Shown here piece by piece: positions 16,163-24,708 of a stretch of DNA of 41,415 bases; position 1 is the stretch's first letter, and each line of letters begins with the position of its first letter. The notes beneath the pieces were generated by a model. That model did no database searches. It saw only the letters and a program-made list of their open reading frames with translations, and was not told the DNA's origin. This stretch comes from Planococcus sp. APC 4015 (lineage in GTDB: Bacteria > Actinomycetota > Actinomycetes > Actinomycetales > Microbacteriaceae): contig JASDDH010000005.1 in the NCBI GenBank assembly GCA_030407505.1, forward strand, positions 1 through 41,415, written 5' to 3'. The position numbers were made by a program, and so were the translations under genes.

Positions 16163-16759
16163 ATGGACGCTCTGACCACCCACACGGGGATCGCCGTGCC
16201 GATGGACGTCTCCAACATCGACACTGACCAGCTGCTGCCCGCCGAGTTCCTCAAACGCATCACGCGCACGGGTTTCGAGGACGGCCTCTTCGCCAGCTGG
16301 CGCGCCGACCCCGACTTCGTCCTCAACGATCCGACCTACGCCGAGGCCAGCGTGCTGGTGGCCGGCGAGGACTTCGGCACGGGATCGTCGCGAGAGCACG
16401 CGGTCTGGGCGTTGCAGGACTGGGGCTTCCGTGTGGTGATCTCGTCCCGCTTCGGTGACATCTTCCGATCCAACGCCGGAAAGTCAGGTCTGCTGGCGGC
16501 GCGAGTGGAGCCGGCGGATGCTGATCTGCTGCTGACGGAGCTGGCGGCAGCCCCGGGCAGCGCTGTCACCGTCGACCTCGAGGCGAAGCAGATCCGGCTG
16601 AACGGACTGGCCACGATCGACTTCGAGATCGACGACTACACCCGGTGGCGCCTGCTGAACGGGCTCGACGACATCTCGATCACGCTGCAGAGCAGCGACG
16701 CGATCGCCGACTACGAGCGCCGTCGACCGAGTTTCACTCCGACCCTCAGCGCGGGCTGA
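16163..16759 (+). CDS. Aconitase-family small (swivel) subunit, LeuD-like
   Basis: 198 residues of the isopropylmalate-dehydratase small-subunit family. The N-terminus [26 protein letters not shown] is the family signature, and [40 protein letters not shown] contains the conserved GSSREH substrate loop and the IFxxN segment. It must pair with a large [4Fe-4S] subunit; the only candidate here is the LeuC-like gene at 27474, more than 11 kb downstream. In this catabolic setting the complex is more likely a hydratase of citraconate, maleate or a dialkylmaleate than the leucine-pathway enzyme. Its last 14 bases overlap the 3' end of the convergent HMG-CoA-lyase-like gene. It shares the GntR transcript. 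Confidence 0.9.
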   Translation: MDALTTHTGIAVPMDVSNIDTDQLLPAEFLKRITRTGFEDGLFASWRADPDFVLNDPTYAEASVLVAGEDFGTGSSREHAVWALQDWGFRVVISSRFGDIFRSNAGKSGLLAARVEPADADLLLTELAAAPGSAVTVDLEAKQIRLNGLATIDFEIDDYTRWRLLNGLDDISITLQSSDAIADYERRRPSFTPTLSAG

Positions 16760-17639
16760 CAGGCGGAAAGACCCCGGCGCGGCCGAGCATCGCCTCGGCG
16801 CGGATCCCGAGTTCACCCGTCACGAAGGCGGTGGCGGCGATGACGCCGTCGATGTCGAGGCTGCTCTCGTAGCCGGAGCGCTCCGCCAAGTAGAGCAGGT
16901 CTTCCGTCGCGATGTTGCCCGTGGCTGCGGGAGCGAACGGGCAGCCGCCGATTCCCCCGGTGGACGCGTCGAGGGCGTCCACGCCGAGCTCGAGTGCCGC
17001 GAGGGCATTGGCATACCCGGTGTTGCGGGTGTTGTGCAGATGCAGTCGCAGCGGCAGATCGCTGACCGCGCGCACGGCATTCACGCGGGCGCGGATGTCT
17101 CGCGGCACGGCGACGCCGATGGTGTCCGCCAGAGCGAGTTCGTCGAGGCCGAGCGTCGACACCCGCTCGGCGATCTCAGCAACGCGCTCCACGGCGACTT
17201 CGCCTTCGAACGGGCAGCCGAAGGCGGCGCCGATCGTCACCGTGGTCCGGATGCCCGCGGCCCGCAGGGCATCGATCATCGGGGGCAGTGCGTGGAGCGT
17301 CTCGGCGAGTGTCCGGCCCTGGTTGCGACGCGAGAAGGTGTCGGTCGCGACGACGACGATGTTGCCCTCATCCACGCGACTCTCGATCGCCCTGTCCGTA
17401 CCGCGGGGATTCATCACCAGGCCGATGTAACTCACACCCTCGATGCGCGGCACCACCCGCATCAATTCCTCGGCGCCGGCCATCTGAGGCACTCGATCCG
17501 GCCGCGCGAAGCTGACTGCTTCGATTCTTCGCGCCCCGGCGGCGACGATCATCTCGATGTAGCGGGCGCGGGTGTCGACATCCAGCACGACCTGCTCGTT
17601 CTGCAGTCCGTCGCGCGGTCCGACTTCGATGATCTCCAC
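16746..17639 (-). CDS. HMG-CoA lyase-family enzyme
   Basis: 297 residues of the HMGL-like TIM-barrel family. [11 protein letters not shown] at the N-terminus is the metal- and substrate-binding signature, [12 protein letters not shown] and [19 protein letters not shown] follow, and [20 protein letters not shown] carries the catalytic G-loop cysteine of true HMG-CoA lyases. It should cleave a 3-hydroxyacyl-CoA with a tertiary or secondary alcohol into acetyl-CoA (or an acyl-CoA) plus a keto acid. The GTG start at 17639 is chosen because GAGGAG lies six bases upstream and family length is reached; the open frame extending to 17945 is antisense to the CoA-transferase. It is divergent from the CoA-transferase gene, probably sharing its regulation through the ATGCA sites. 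Confidence 0.88.
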   Translation of the reverse strand: MEIIEVGPRDGLQNEQVVLDVDTRARYIEMIVAAGARRIEAVSFARPDRVPQMAGAEELMRVVPRIEGVSYIGLVMNPRGTDRAIESRVDEGNIVVVATDTFSRRNQGRTLAETLHALPPMIDALRAAGIRTTVTIGAAFGCPFEGEVAVERVAEIAERVSTLGLDELALADTIGVAVPRDIRARVNAVRAVSDLPLRLHLHNTRNTGYANALAALELGVDALDASTGGIGGCPFAPAATGNIATEDLLYLAERSGYESSLDIDGVIAATAFVTGELGIRAEAMLGRAGVFPPVSPR

Positions 17640-17668
17640 GGCTCTCCTCGCGTGATCTGTTACGGCCA

Positions 17669-17698
17669 AGTATGCATCATGTAAACATGTGCATGCAG
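17669..17698. promoter_or_regulatory. Pair of ATGCA-type candidate GntR operators, sites 3 and 4
   Basis: AGTATGCATCATG (17669-17681) and TGTGCATGCAG (17688-17698) lie 30-60 bases upstream of the HMG-CoA-lyase-like start, in a locally AT-rich intergenic stretch. Confidence 0.5.
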
Positions 17699-17713
17699 AT
17701 CTAGACGAATGAC

Positions 17714-17757
17714 TGGACCAATCCGCATTATTTGGATAGAACTGTATGCAATCAGTT
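17714..17757 (+). promoter_or_regulatory. Promoter and palindromic operator of the catabolic operon, site 5
   Basis: TGGACC (17714-17719) and TAGAAC (17737-17742), spaced by 17 bases, are a possible promoter. Directly over the expected start point lies AACTG-TATGCAAT-CAGTT (17740-17757), an 18-bp imperfect palindrome containing the TGTATGCAA motif seen before the GntR gene. Confidence 0.5.
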
Positions 17758-17784
17758 CGAAGAGGAACGGAGGTGTGTGCATCC

Positions 17785-19038
17785 ATGGCCGAGCAAGAAG
17801 CCGCCACGAGTCCCGACGATGCGTCCACCGAGGGCGATCGGACAGGCCTGCCGCTGGCAGACGTGCGCGTGATCGAAATGGGCCAGCTGCTGGCCGGCCC
17901 CTTCTGCGCGCAGCTGCTCGGCGACTTCGGCGCCGATGTCATCAAGATCGAGCCGCCGGATGCCGGTGATCCGATCCGCGAGTGGGGTCAAGCCAAGGCA
18001 GACGGCGCGTCGCTGTGGTGGCCGGTGCTGGGACGCAACAAGCGCACGATCACCTGCAACCTGCGCACCCCCGAAGGACAGGAGCTGGTGCGAAGGCTAG
18101 TCGCCGATGCCGACGTGCTGCTCGAGAACTTCCGTCCCGGAACCCTCGAGCGGTGGGGCCTCTCACCCGAAGAGCTGTGGAAGATCAACCCGAAGCTCGT
18201 CATCACCCGCGTCAGCGGCTACGGCCAGTCCGGGCCGTACGCGACGCGCGCCGGCTACGGATCGATCGGCGAGGCGATGGGCGGGCTGCGCTATGTCACC
18301 GGCGACCCGTCGACTCCGCCCTCGCGAGCGGGGATCTCGATCGGTGACGAACTCGCCGCGGTCTTCGCCTGCATCGGAACGCTCGTGGCGCTGCACCACC
18401 GCGACCGCACGGGGCGCGGGCAGGTCGTGGACTCGGCGATCTACGAAGCGGTGCTCGGGATGATGGAGTCCCTCATCCCCGAGTGGCAGGTCGCGGGATA
18501 CCGCCGTGAGCGCACCGGAGCGACCCTGCCGGGCGTCGCGCCGAGCAACATCTACCCCACGCGATCCGGACAGATGGTTCTCGTCGCGGCGAACCAGGAT
18601 TCGGTGTTCCGACGTCTCGCGGAGGCGATGGGAAGGCCTGAGCTGGCTGACGACGATCGATACCGCGATCACAACTCCCGCGGAGCCAACATGGCCGAGC
18701 TCGACGAACTCATCAGCACGTGGACCTCGGGCTTCACGAGCGACGAACTGCTCCACATCCTGCACGCCGCCGGAATCCCCGCGGGACTCATCTACTCCGC
18801 GCCCGACATGCTCGAGGACCCGCACTTCATCGCGCGCGAAGCCATCGTCTCGATCGCGTCCCGCACGCTCGGTCGCGACATCTCGATGCAGAACGTCTTC
18901 CCGCGCCTGTCGGCCACTCCTGGGCGCGTGCGCCACGTGGGTCGCGAGCGCGGCGAAGACAACCATGACGTGTACGGCGATCTGCTCGGTCTCACGACCG
19001 ATCAGATCGCCGATCTCGAAGCCAACGGAATCATCTGA
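17785..19038 (+). CDS. CaiB/BaiF (class III) CoA-transferase
   Basis: About 417 residues. The N-terminal VRVIEMGQLLAGPFCAQLLGDFGADVIKIEPPDAGDPIR is the classical CaiB/BaiF signature; NLRTPEGQELVRRLVADADVLLENFRPGTLERWGLS and the SGYGQSGPYATRAGYGSIGEAMGGLRYVTG region follow. These enzymes move CoA between acids, often from succinyl-CoA, to activate a pathway acid. The usual catalytic Asp of the GYDxxxQA segment reads Gly here (GYGSIGEA), which I believe recurs in a large uncharacterised subfamily. ATG 17785 is chosen because GGAGG lies 11 bases upstream; the in-frame ATG at 17746 falls inside the operator. First gene of the long island operon; eight to fourteen bases from HyuA depending on that start. 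Confidence 0.88.
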   Translation: MAEQEAATSPDDASTEGDRTGLPLADVRVIEMGQLLAGPFCAQLLGDFGADVIKIEPPDAGDPIREWGQAKADGASLWWPVLGRNKRTITCNLRTPEGQELVRRLVADADVLLENFRPGTLERWGLSPEELWKINPKLVITRVSGYGQSGPYATRAGYGSIGEAMGGLRYVTGDPSTPPSRAGISIGDELAAVFACIGTLVALHHRDRTGRGQVVDSAIYEAVLGMMESLIPEWQVAGYRRERTGATLPGVAPSNIYPTRSGQMVLVAANQDSVFRRLAEAMGRPELADDDRYRDHNSRGANMAELDELISTWTSGFTSDELLHILHAAGIPAGLIYSAPDMLEDPHFIAREAIVSIASRTLGRDISMQNVFPRLSATPGRVRHVGRERGEDNHDVYGDLLGLTTDQIADLEANGII

Positions 19039-19045
19039 GGAAGGA

Positions 19046-21112
19046 ATGTCGATGACCTATCGGGTCGGAGTAGACGTCGGCGGAACATTCACCGACGTGC
19101 TGCTGATCAACGCGGAGACCGGCGAGACATGGCGATCGAAGGTGCCCTCCACCCCCGATGATCAGTCGGTCGGTGTCCTGCGCGGCATCGAGAAGGCGTG
19201 CGAGCTGGCCGGTATCGAGACGTCCGGCGTCTCTCACGTGCAGCACGGCACGACGGTGGCCACCAATGCCGTGCTCGAGGGCAAGGGAGCCAAGGTCGGC
19301 CTCATCACGACCAACGGCTTCCGGCAGGTCCTCCAGATCGCGCGCTCGTACGTGCCCGGAGGGTTGGCCGGATGGATCGTCTGGCCCAAGCCCGAGCCCC
19401 TCGCGAAGCTCGAGAACACCATCGAGGTGCGTGAGCGCATGAGCACCAAGGGCGACGTCGTCGAGGCCCTCGACGAAGACGACGCCCGTCGGCAGATCGC
19501 CGTACTCAAGGCGCGGGGCGTCGCGACCGTCTGCGTGAGCCTCATCAACTCCTTCGCCAACGACGCCCACGAGAAATGCCTCGTCGAGATCCTCGCCGAG
19601 GAGATGCCCGGCATTCCGGTGTCGATCTCGAGCCAGGTCCTTCCCGAGATGCGCGAGTACGAGCGCACGCTGACGACTGTCGCGAACGGCTACGTGCAGG
19701 TGCAGGTCGGTGACTACGTCCGCAACCTCGAGCAGAAGATCTCGGCAGGAGGACTGGACGCCGAGCTCTCGGTCCTCCGCTCCGACGGAGGCCTCTCCTC
19801 ACCGGCAGCAGCCAGCGAGAGGCCCGTGACCCTGCTGATGTCCGGTCCGGCCGGCGGCGTCACCGGCGCCACATGGGCCGCGAAGGCCGCCGGGCAGGGC
19901 GACTTCCTCGCGTTCGACATGGGCGGAACGTCCACCGACGTCGCCCTCGTGCAGGACTACCAGCCCCGCATCGCGAAGGACACGAAGGTCGGCGACCTGA
20001 ACATCCGTGTGAGTTCCGTCGACGTGCGCACCGTCGGTGCGGGCGGAGGATCCGTCGCCCATGTTCCCGAGCTCACCCGGGCGCTGCGCGTCGGTCCGCA
20101 ATCGGCCGGTGCCGTCCCCGGTCCCGCGTCCTACGGCAAAGGCGGGACGCTCCCGACCGTGACGGATGCCAATGTCGTGCTCGGCTACCTTCCCGAGGAG
20201 CTCGCGGGCGGTGAGATCCGTATGGACGTCGCCGCGGCGCGTTCCGCGGTCGCGTCGATCCAGGAGACGACGGGACTCGACAGCATCCAGGCCGTCGCCG
20301 CGGGAATCATCGACATCGTCAACGAGAACATCCTCGGCGCGATCCGTCTCGTCTCGGTGCAGCAGGGACACGACCCTCGCGACTTCGCACTCGTCGCGTT
20401 CGGCGGTGCCGGTCCTCTGCACGGCAACTCCATCGGCCGCCTCCTCGGATCCTGGCCCGTGATCATCCCCCCGTCACCTGGCGTCCTCAACGCCTACGGC
20501 GACGTGATGACCAGTCATCGCGAGGAGTCCGGCAGGACGATCCTGCGCGAGATCGCGGGGCTGAGCGCTCAGGAGCTGGCCGACGACTTCGACGACCTTG
20601 CGAGCCGCACCCGGGAGCGCCTCGAGAGCCAGGGCATCGATCCCTCGCGCCTCACGTTCACGTATCGCGCCGAGGTGCGCTATCACGGACAGGGTTTCGA
20701 GCTCGGAGTGTCGGTGGATCGCGCGTCGCTCGATTCCGATGACGGTCTGGATGCCATCGCGACGGCGTTCGACACCGAGCACGAGCGACTCTTCTCCTTC
20801 CTGCTCGACGCCGATCACGAGATCGTCTCGCTCACGGTCGTCGCCACGAGCCCGGTCACCGAGATCCCCCTGATCGAGCTCGAGCCGGGCACCGGCGACC
20901 CGTCGGCGGCACTCATCCGCACCAGCGACATCTGGGTCGACGGCGGATCGCACTCCGCCGGGCTGTACGACCGCACGCTCCTCAAGGCCGGCGACATCGT
21001 CGAAGGCCCCGCGATCGTCGTCGAGATGGACTCGACGGCGCTCGTCCTCCCCGGTCACGCCGCCACCGTGCATCCCAGCGGCGCCCTGCTCATCGAACCT
21101 GTGAAGGAGTAG
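19046..21112 (+). CDS. Hydantoinase/oxoprolinase family protein, subunit A (HyuA-like)
   Basis: About 688 residues. Actin-like ATPase fold with the N-terminal phosphate motif YRVGVDVGGTFTDVLL, the HGTTVATNAVLEGKGAKVGLITT segment, the central DMGGTSTDV motif and GGAGPLHG near residue 450. HyuA-type proteins, paired with HyuB, use ATP to open cyclic amides (N-methylhydantoin, 5-oxoproline) or to carboxylate ketones (acetone/acetophenone carboxylases). A carboxylase gamma subunit is absent here and an amidase follows, which favours ring hydrolysis. The ATG at 19046 has GAGG five bases upstream; ATG 19052 with AAGG is an equally good start. It is followed after five bases by HyuB. Confidence 0.9.
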   Translation: MSMTYRVGVDVGGTFTDVLLINAETGETWRSKVPSTPDDQSVGVLRGIEKACELAGIETSGVSHVQHGTTVATNAVLEGKGAKVGLITTNGFRQVLQIARSYVPGGLAGWIVWPKPEPLAKLENTIEVRERMSTKGDVVEALDEDDARRQIAVLKARGVATVCVSLINSFANDAHEKCLVEILAEEMPGIPVSISSQVLPEMREYERTLTTVANGYVQVQVGDYVRNLEQKISAGGLDAELSVLRSDGGLSSPAAASERPVTLLMSGPAGGVTGATWAAKAAGQGDFLAFDMGGTSTDVALVQDYQPRIAKDTKVGDLNIRVSSVDVRTVGAGGGSVAHVPELTRALRVGPQSAGAVPGPASYGKGGTLPTVTDANVVLGYLPEELAGGEIRMDVAAARSAVASIQETTGLDSIQAVAAGIIDIVNENILGAIRLVSVQQGHDPRDFALVAFGGAGPLHGNSIGRLLGSWPVIIPPSPGVLNAYGDVMTSHREESGRTILREIAGLSAQELADDFDDLASRTRERLESQGIDPSRLTFTYRAEVRYHGQGFELGVSVDRASLDSDDGLDAIATAFDTEHERLFSFLLDADHEIVSLTVVATSPVTEIPLIELEPGTGDPSAALIRTSDIWVDGGSHSAGLYDRTLLKAGDIVEGPAIVVEMDSTALVLPGHAATVHPSGALLIEPVKE

Positions 21113-21117
21113 CCGAC

Positions 21118-22989
21118 ATGGCAACGATCATCGAGACGAACACCGCACCACTGACCCCCGTCGAGGTCGATGTGGTCACCCTCGACCTCATCGAGAACAG
21201 TCTGCGCAATGCGCGCTACGAGATGGATGAGGTGCTCTTCCGCACCGCGCTGTCGCCCGGCATCCGTGAGCAGCACGATGAGTTCCCACTCATCGCCGAC
21301 GCGCAGGGACGCATGGTCGTGGGTCAGTTCGGCCTGTCGGTGCCGGCGCTGCTGGAACAGTTCCCCGGAACCATCGAGGAGGGCGACGTGCTGCTCACGT
21401 CCGACCCCTACAGCTGCGGTGCGGCGATCAGCCACGCAAACGACTGGCTCGTGGTGACCCCGATCTTCCACGATGGGCGTCTCGTCGGATGGGCCGCGAT
21501 GTTCGGGCACATGGCCGATGTCGGAGGGAAGTCGCCCTCGAGCATGCCCACGGACGCGCGCACCATCTTCGAAGAGGGCATCGTGATCCCGCCCTTCAAG
21601 CTCTACCGGGCGGGTGAACTCAACGTCGACGCGCTCGACATCATCATGAACCAGGTGCGCCAGCCCCAGTGGAACAGGGCGGATCTCAACGGCCTGGTCG
21701 CCGCGACGCGGATCGCCGGCAAGCGGGTCGGCGAGATGTGCGACCGGTTCGGTGTCGACGCCTACTCGGCGGGCCTGGACGCGCTGCTGGATCGCAACTA
21801 CCGCGCGATGAAAACGCTGCTGGCGATGCTGTTCGTCGACGGTGAGACGATCTCGTTCACCGACTACATCTGCGACGACGGCGTCGGGTACGGGCCGTTC
21901 GAGCTGAAGCTGACCCTCACCCGGCACGGTGACAAGGTCACGCTCGACTTCACCGGCAGCGCCCCGCAGGCGCCGGGTCCGATCAACTACTTCCTCAACG
22001 AGAACCTCGTGAAGATGTTCTTCGGGATCTACGTCATCACCGTTGCGGATCCCCAGATCCTCTGGAACGACGGCTACTACTCGCTGATCGACGTCGTGAT
22101 CCCCGACGGCTCGTTCTGGAAGCCCAAGTTCCCGGCGGCGCTCAACGCCCGCAATCACGGCATCGGACGACTGTTCGATCTGTTCGGCGGGCTGCTCGGG
22201 CAGAAGACGCCGGAGCTGCTCAACGCGGCAGGGTTCTCGTCGTCACCGCACTTCATGTACTCGGGACGCTACTCGGAGGGCGACAAGAAGGGCGAGGACT
22301 TCCAGCTCTACTCGATCGGATTCGGCGGAATCCCCGGGCGCCCCATCGGCGACGGCCCGGACGGTCATTCGCTCTGGCCGTCCTTCATGAACATCCCGTG
22401 CGAGTACCTCGAGAGCTACTACCCGATGCGCATCGAGAAGTGGGAGACGATCGCGGACTCGGGTGGAGCAGGCCTTCACCGAGGAGGCAACGGCGTCGAG
22501 GTGGTCTATCACTTCCTCGAGGACGGCGTCATCACGATCCACGACGACCGGTGGCTCACCTACCCGTGGGGTGTCAACGGCGGCAAGCCCGGAGCGCGCA
22601 GCCGCAAGTGGATCGACCGCGCTGACGGCACCGTCGAGATCCTCGCGAGCAAGGTGCTCGACGTGCCCGTGAAGGCCGGGGAGCTGCTGCACTTCGGCAC
22701 GTGGGGCGGCGGCGGCTGGGGCGATCCCCTCGAGCGCGACGCCGACCTGGTGGCACTCGAGGTCCAGCAGGGTCTCGTGTCGCGTGAGGGCAGCCGCACC
22801 TACGGCGTCGTGCTCACCGATGTCGACGAGGTGGATGCCGCGGCGACGACGTCGCTGCGTGCGCAGATGCGCGACACCCGGGCGCCGTTGGAGACCTTCG
22901 ACCGTGGTGGCGACATCGAGACGATCCTCACCAACGCGCTCGCCGAGACCGGACTGCCTGCCCCGATCGCCCCACCCGTCGCCTCATGA
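21118..22989 (+). CDS. Hydantoinase/oxoprolinase family protein, subunit B (HyuB-like)
   Basis: 623 residues. The family's N-terminal VVTLDLIENSLRNARYEMDEVLFRTALSPGIREQHDEFP segment is present, then DVLLTSDPYSCGAAISHANDWLVVTPIF, GHMADVGGKSP, the long DFTGSAPQAPGPINYF motif and a C-terminal PWGVNGGKPGARS region. It is the second half of an ATP-dependent cyclic-amide hydrolase with HyuA, analogous to the B domain of 5-oxoprolinase and to N-methylhydantoinase beta. The ATG follows GTGAAGGAG. The stop overlaps the start of the amidase gene by four bases (ATGA), so the ring-opening pair and the amidase are co-translated and probably act in sequence. Confidence 0.9.
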   Translation: MATIIETNTAPLTPVEVDVVTLDLIENSLRNARYEMDEVLFRTALSPGIREQHDEFPLIADAQGRMVVGQFGLSVPALLEQFPGTIEEGDVLLTSDPYSCGAAISHANDWLVVTPIFHDGRLVGWAAMFGHMADVGGKSPSSMPTDARTIFEEGIVIPPFKLYRAGELNVDALDIIMNQVRQPQWNRADLNGLVAATRIAGKRVGEMCDRFGVDAYSAGLDALLDRNYRAMKTLLAMLFVDGETISFTDYICDDGVGYGPFELKLTLTRHGDKVTLDFTGSAPQAPGPINYFLNENLVKMFFGIYVITVADPQILWNDGYYSLIDVVIPDGSFWKPKFPAALNARNHGIGRLFDLFGGLLGQKTPELLNAAGFSSSPHFMYSGRYSEGDKKGEDFQLYSIGFGGIPGRPIGDGPDGHSLWPSFMNIPCEYLESYYPMRIEKWETIADSGGAGLHRGGNGVEVVYHFLEDGVITIHDDRWLTYPWGVNGGKPGARSRKWIDRADGTVEILASKVLDVPVKAGELLHFGTWGGGGWGDPLERDADLVALEVQQGLVSREGSRTYGVVLTDVDEVDAAATTSLRAQMRDTRAPLETFDRGGDIETILTNALAETGLPAPIAPPVAS

Positions 22990-23645
22990 GCGGGCACGAT
23001 CCCTCCCGCGAGGGGGTGAAGGCGCAGGACGAGGCGGGCTTCGCCCGCCGACTGACGCTCGGCGCGAACCCGGCGCTGGTGATGGTCGATCTGGTGAGGG
23101 CCTACTTCGAGCCCGGGGCGCAGCTCTACATGGGCGACCCCTCGAGCCTCAGCGGGGCCGCGCAACTGCTGCACGCAGCCAGGGAGGCAGGAATCCCCGT
23201 CGTCCACACCCGTGTCTCGTACTCTGCGGGCGGCGCCGATGGCGGCTACTTCTTCCAGAAGGTCGGCGCACTGCAGGAGTTCGTCGGCGACACACCGCTC
23301 GGACAGATCATGCCCGAGGTGGCACCCGCCGGTGACGAGGTGACGATCGTCAAGCAGTACGCCAGCGCATTCTTCGGCACGACGCTCGCCTCGACGCTGC
23401 GCTCCCTCGGCGTGGACACCGTTCTGATCGCGGGCGTCTCGACGAGCGGCTGCATCCGTGCGACCGCGGTGGATGCGATCCAGAGCGGGTTCATCCCGGT
23501 CGTCGTCCGCGAGGCGGTCGGCGACCGGCATCCGGCCCCCCATGACGCGAGTCTGTTCGACATCCAGGCCAAGTACGGCGAGGTGCGCGACCTGGCAAGC
23601 GTCCTGGACTACCTGCACGACACCACCCGGAGGACGCCCTCGTGA
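22986..23645 (+). CDS. Isochorismatase-family amidohydrolase
   Basis: 219 residues with a complete cysteine-hydrolase triad: D35 (MVDLVRAYF), K123 (TIVKQYASAF) and C156 (STSGCIRATAVDA), the last in the typical cis-peptide setting. Relatives include N-carbamoylsarcosine amidase, which acts directly after N-methylhydantoinase in creatinine breakdown, and maleamate amidohydrolase of nicotinate catabolism. Either reaction, loss of ammonia (and CO2) from a ring-opened carbamoyl or amide acid, fits its place right after HyuAB. Four-base overlaps (ATGA upstream, GTGA downstream) couple it to HyuB and the ABC permease. The precise substrate cannot be read from the sequence. Confidence 0.88.
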   Translation: MSGHDPSREGVKAQDEAGFARRLTLGANPALVMVDLVRAYFEPGAQLYMGDPSSLSGAAQLLHAAREAGIPVVHTRVSYSAGGADGGYFFQKVGALQEFVGDTPLGQIMPEVAPAGDEVTIVKQYASAFFGTTLASTLRSLGVDTVLIAGVSTSGCIRATAVDAIQSGFIPVVVREAVGDRHPAPHDASLFDIQAKYGEVRDLASVLDYLHDTTRRTPS

Positions 23646-24628
23646 CCACTGACTTCGCCCCGACTCGACAGCGGTTCTCACCCCTGTCAATCCTCGAACG
23701 CTACGGCGTGATCGTCGCCTGGGTCATCGTCATCGTCGTGTTCTCGATCCTGAGGCCGGCGACGTTCCCGACGGCGGGCACCGTGTCGCTCATCCTGGGG
23801 ACGCAGACGGTGATCCTCATCGCGACCCTCGGCCTCATGCTCACCCTCGCGGTGGGTGAGATCGATCTCTCGGTGGGCAGCGTCGTCGGGTTCGGCGCGT
23901 GCCTGATGGTCGTGCTCAACGGGACGACGGGCCTGAACGTGTGGCTCTCGGTGCTGCTGACCCTCGTGGCGTGCGCGCTGTTCGGCCTGATGAACGCCGC
24001 CCTGACCGTGCTGGTGGGGGTGCAGTCGATCATCGTCACCCTGGCCAGCGGCACGCTGTTGGCGGGCATCACCCTCGCCGTCACGGGCTCCAAAGTCGTC
24101 ACCGGCATGGATCCGGCGCTCATCTCTCTGATCTCGACGCGCTGGTTCGGCATCCCGATCCCGTTCTACTTCGGCGTCGCGCTGACGATCGTGCTGTGGT
24201 TCGTGATGCAGCACACCCCGATCGGTCGCCGCATGGCGTTCGTGAACGCCAATCGGGTGGTCGCACGACTCGCCGGCATCCGTGTCGACAGGATCCGTAC
24301 GGGCGGTCTGATCGCGACGGCGACGCTCGCGGGCCTCGCCGGAATCGTGCTCGCCGGTCAGAACGGCGCGGCGAACCCGCAAGCGGGTACCTACTACCTG
24401 CTACCGGCGTTCGCGGGCGCGTTCCTCGGCTCGACCACGATCAAGCCCGGCACCTTCAACGCCTTCGGCACGTGGGTCGCGGTGTACTTCCTGATCACCG
24501 GCATCACGGGCCTGGTCTACCTCGGCTTCGCGGGCTGGCCGGAGCAGGTCTTCTACGGCGCCTCGCTGCTGGTCGCCGTCTCGCTCGGGGTGCTCGCTCG
24601 CCGACGTCAGCGTGGAGGCACCACATGA
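23642..24628 (+). CDS. ABC transporter permease, ribose/sugar (RbsC-like) family
   Basis: 328 residues with about nine or ten hydrophobic helices. Family marks include LATLGLMLTLAVGEIDLSVGSVVGFGA, VGVQSIIVTLASGTLLAGI, and the NRVVARLAGIRVDRIRTGG coupling segment followed by AGLAGIVLAGQ. It forms the membrane channel of an importer with the lipoprotein at 24705 and the ATPase at 25957. This family imports sugars, but also autoinducer-2, purines and other small polar compounds. GTG start overlapping the amidase stop by four bases. A 27-residue ORF overlaps its own stop. Confidence 0.92.
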   Translation: MTTDFAPTRQRFSPLSILERYGVIVAWVIVIVVFSILRPATFPTAGTVSLILGTQTVILIATLGLMLTLAVGEIDLSVGSVVGFGACLMVVLNGTTGLNVWLSVLLTLVACALFGLMNAALTVLVGVQSIIVTLASGTLLAGITLAVTGSKVVTGMDPALISLISTRWFGIPIPFYFGVALTIVLWFVMQHTPIGRRMAFVNANRVVARLAGIRVDRIRTGGLIATATLAGLAGIVLAGQNGAANPQAGTYYLLPAFAGAFLGSTTIKPGTFNAFGTWVAVYFLITGITGLVYLGFAGWPEQVFYGASLLVAVSLGVLARRRQRGGTT

Positions 24629-24708
24629 CCGACATCCGCAGCTCCACGACTTCACGACTCCACACCCGATCCCGCACCACCACACCCACCGAGAGGCAAC
24701 ACGCATGA
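24625..24708 (+). CDS. 27-residue ORF coupled on both sides within the transporter operon
   Basis: An ATG at 24625 overlaps the permease stop (ATGA) and its TGA at 24706 overlaps the binding-protein start (ATGA). GGAGG lies six bases before its ATG, an excellent ribosome site that would otherwise serve nothing. The predicted peptide is rich in Ser, Thr and Arg and ends in ERQHA, with no signal or membrane segment. It could be a short translational bridge that carries ribosomes from the permease to the binding-protein gene, or a real small protein. The binding-protein gene also has GAGAGG within it, so re-initiation is not obligatory. No homologue is recognised. Confidence 0.45.
   Translation: MTDIRSSTTSRLHTRSRTTTPTERQHA

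Noticed and set aside
17639..17945. N-terminal extension of the HMG-CoA-lyase-like protein
   Set aside because: It would be antisense to the CoA-transferase and lacks family similarity; GTG 17639 has a good ribosome site.
18506..21112. HyuA frame extended upstream to 18506
   Set aside because: The extra residues run out of frame through the CoA-transferase gene; a ribosome site and the family N-terminus are at 19046/19052.
19046..22989. Acetone or acetophenone carboxylase
   Set aside because: HyuA/HyuB homology alone cannot separate them, but the gamma-type subunit is absent and an amidase is coupled instead.
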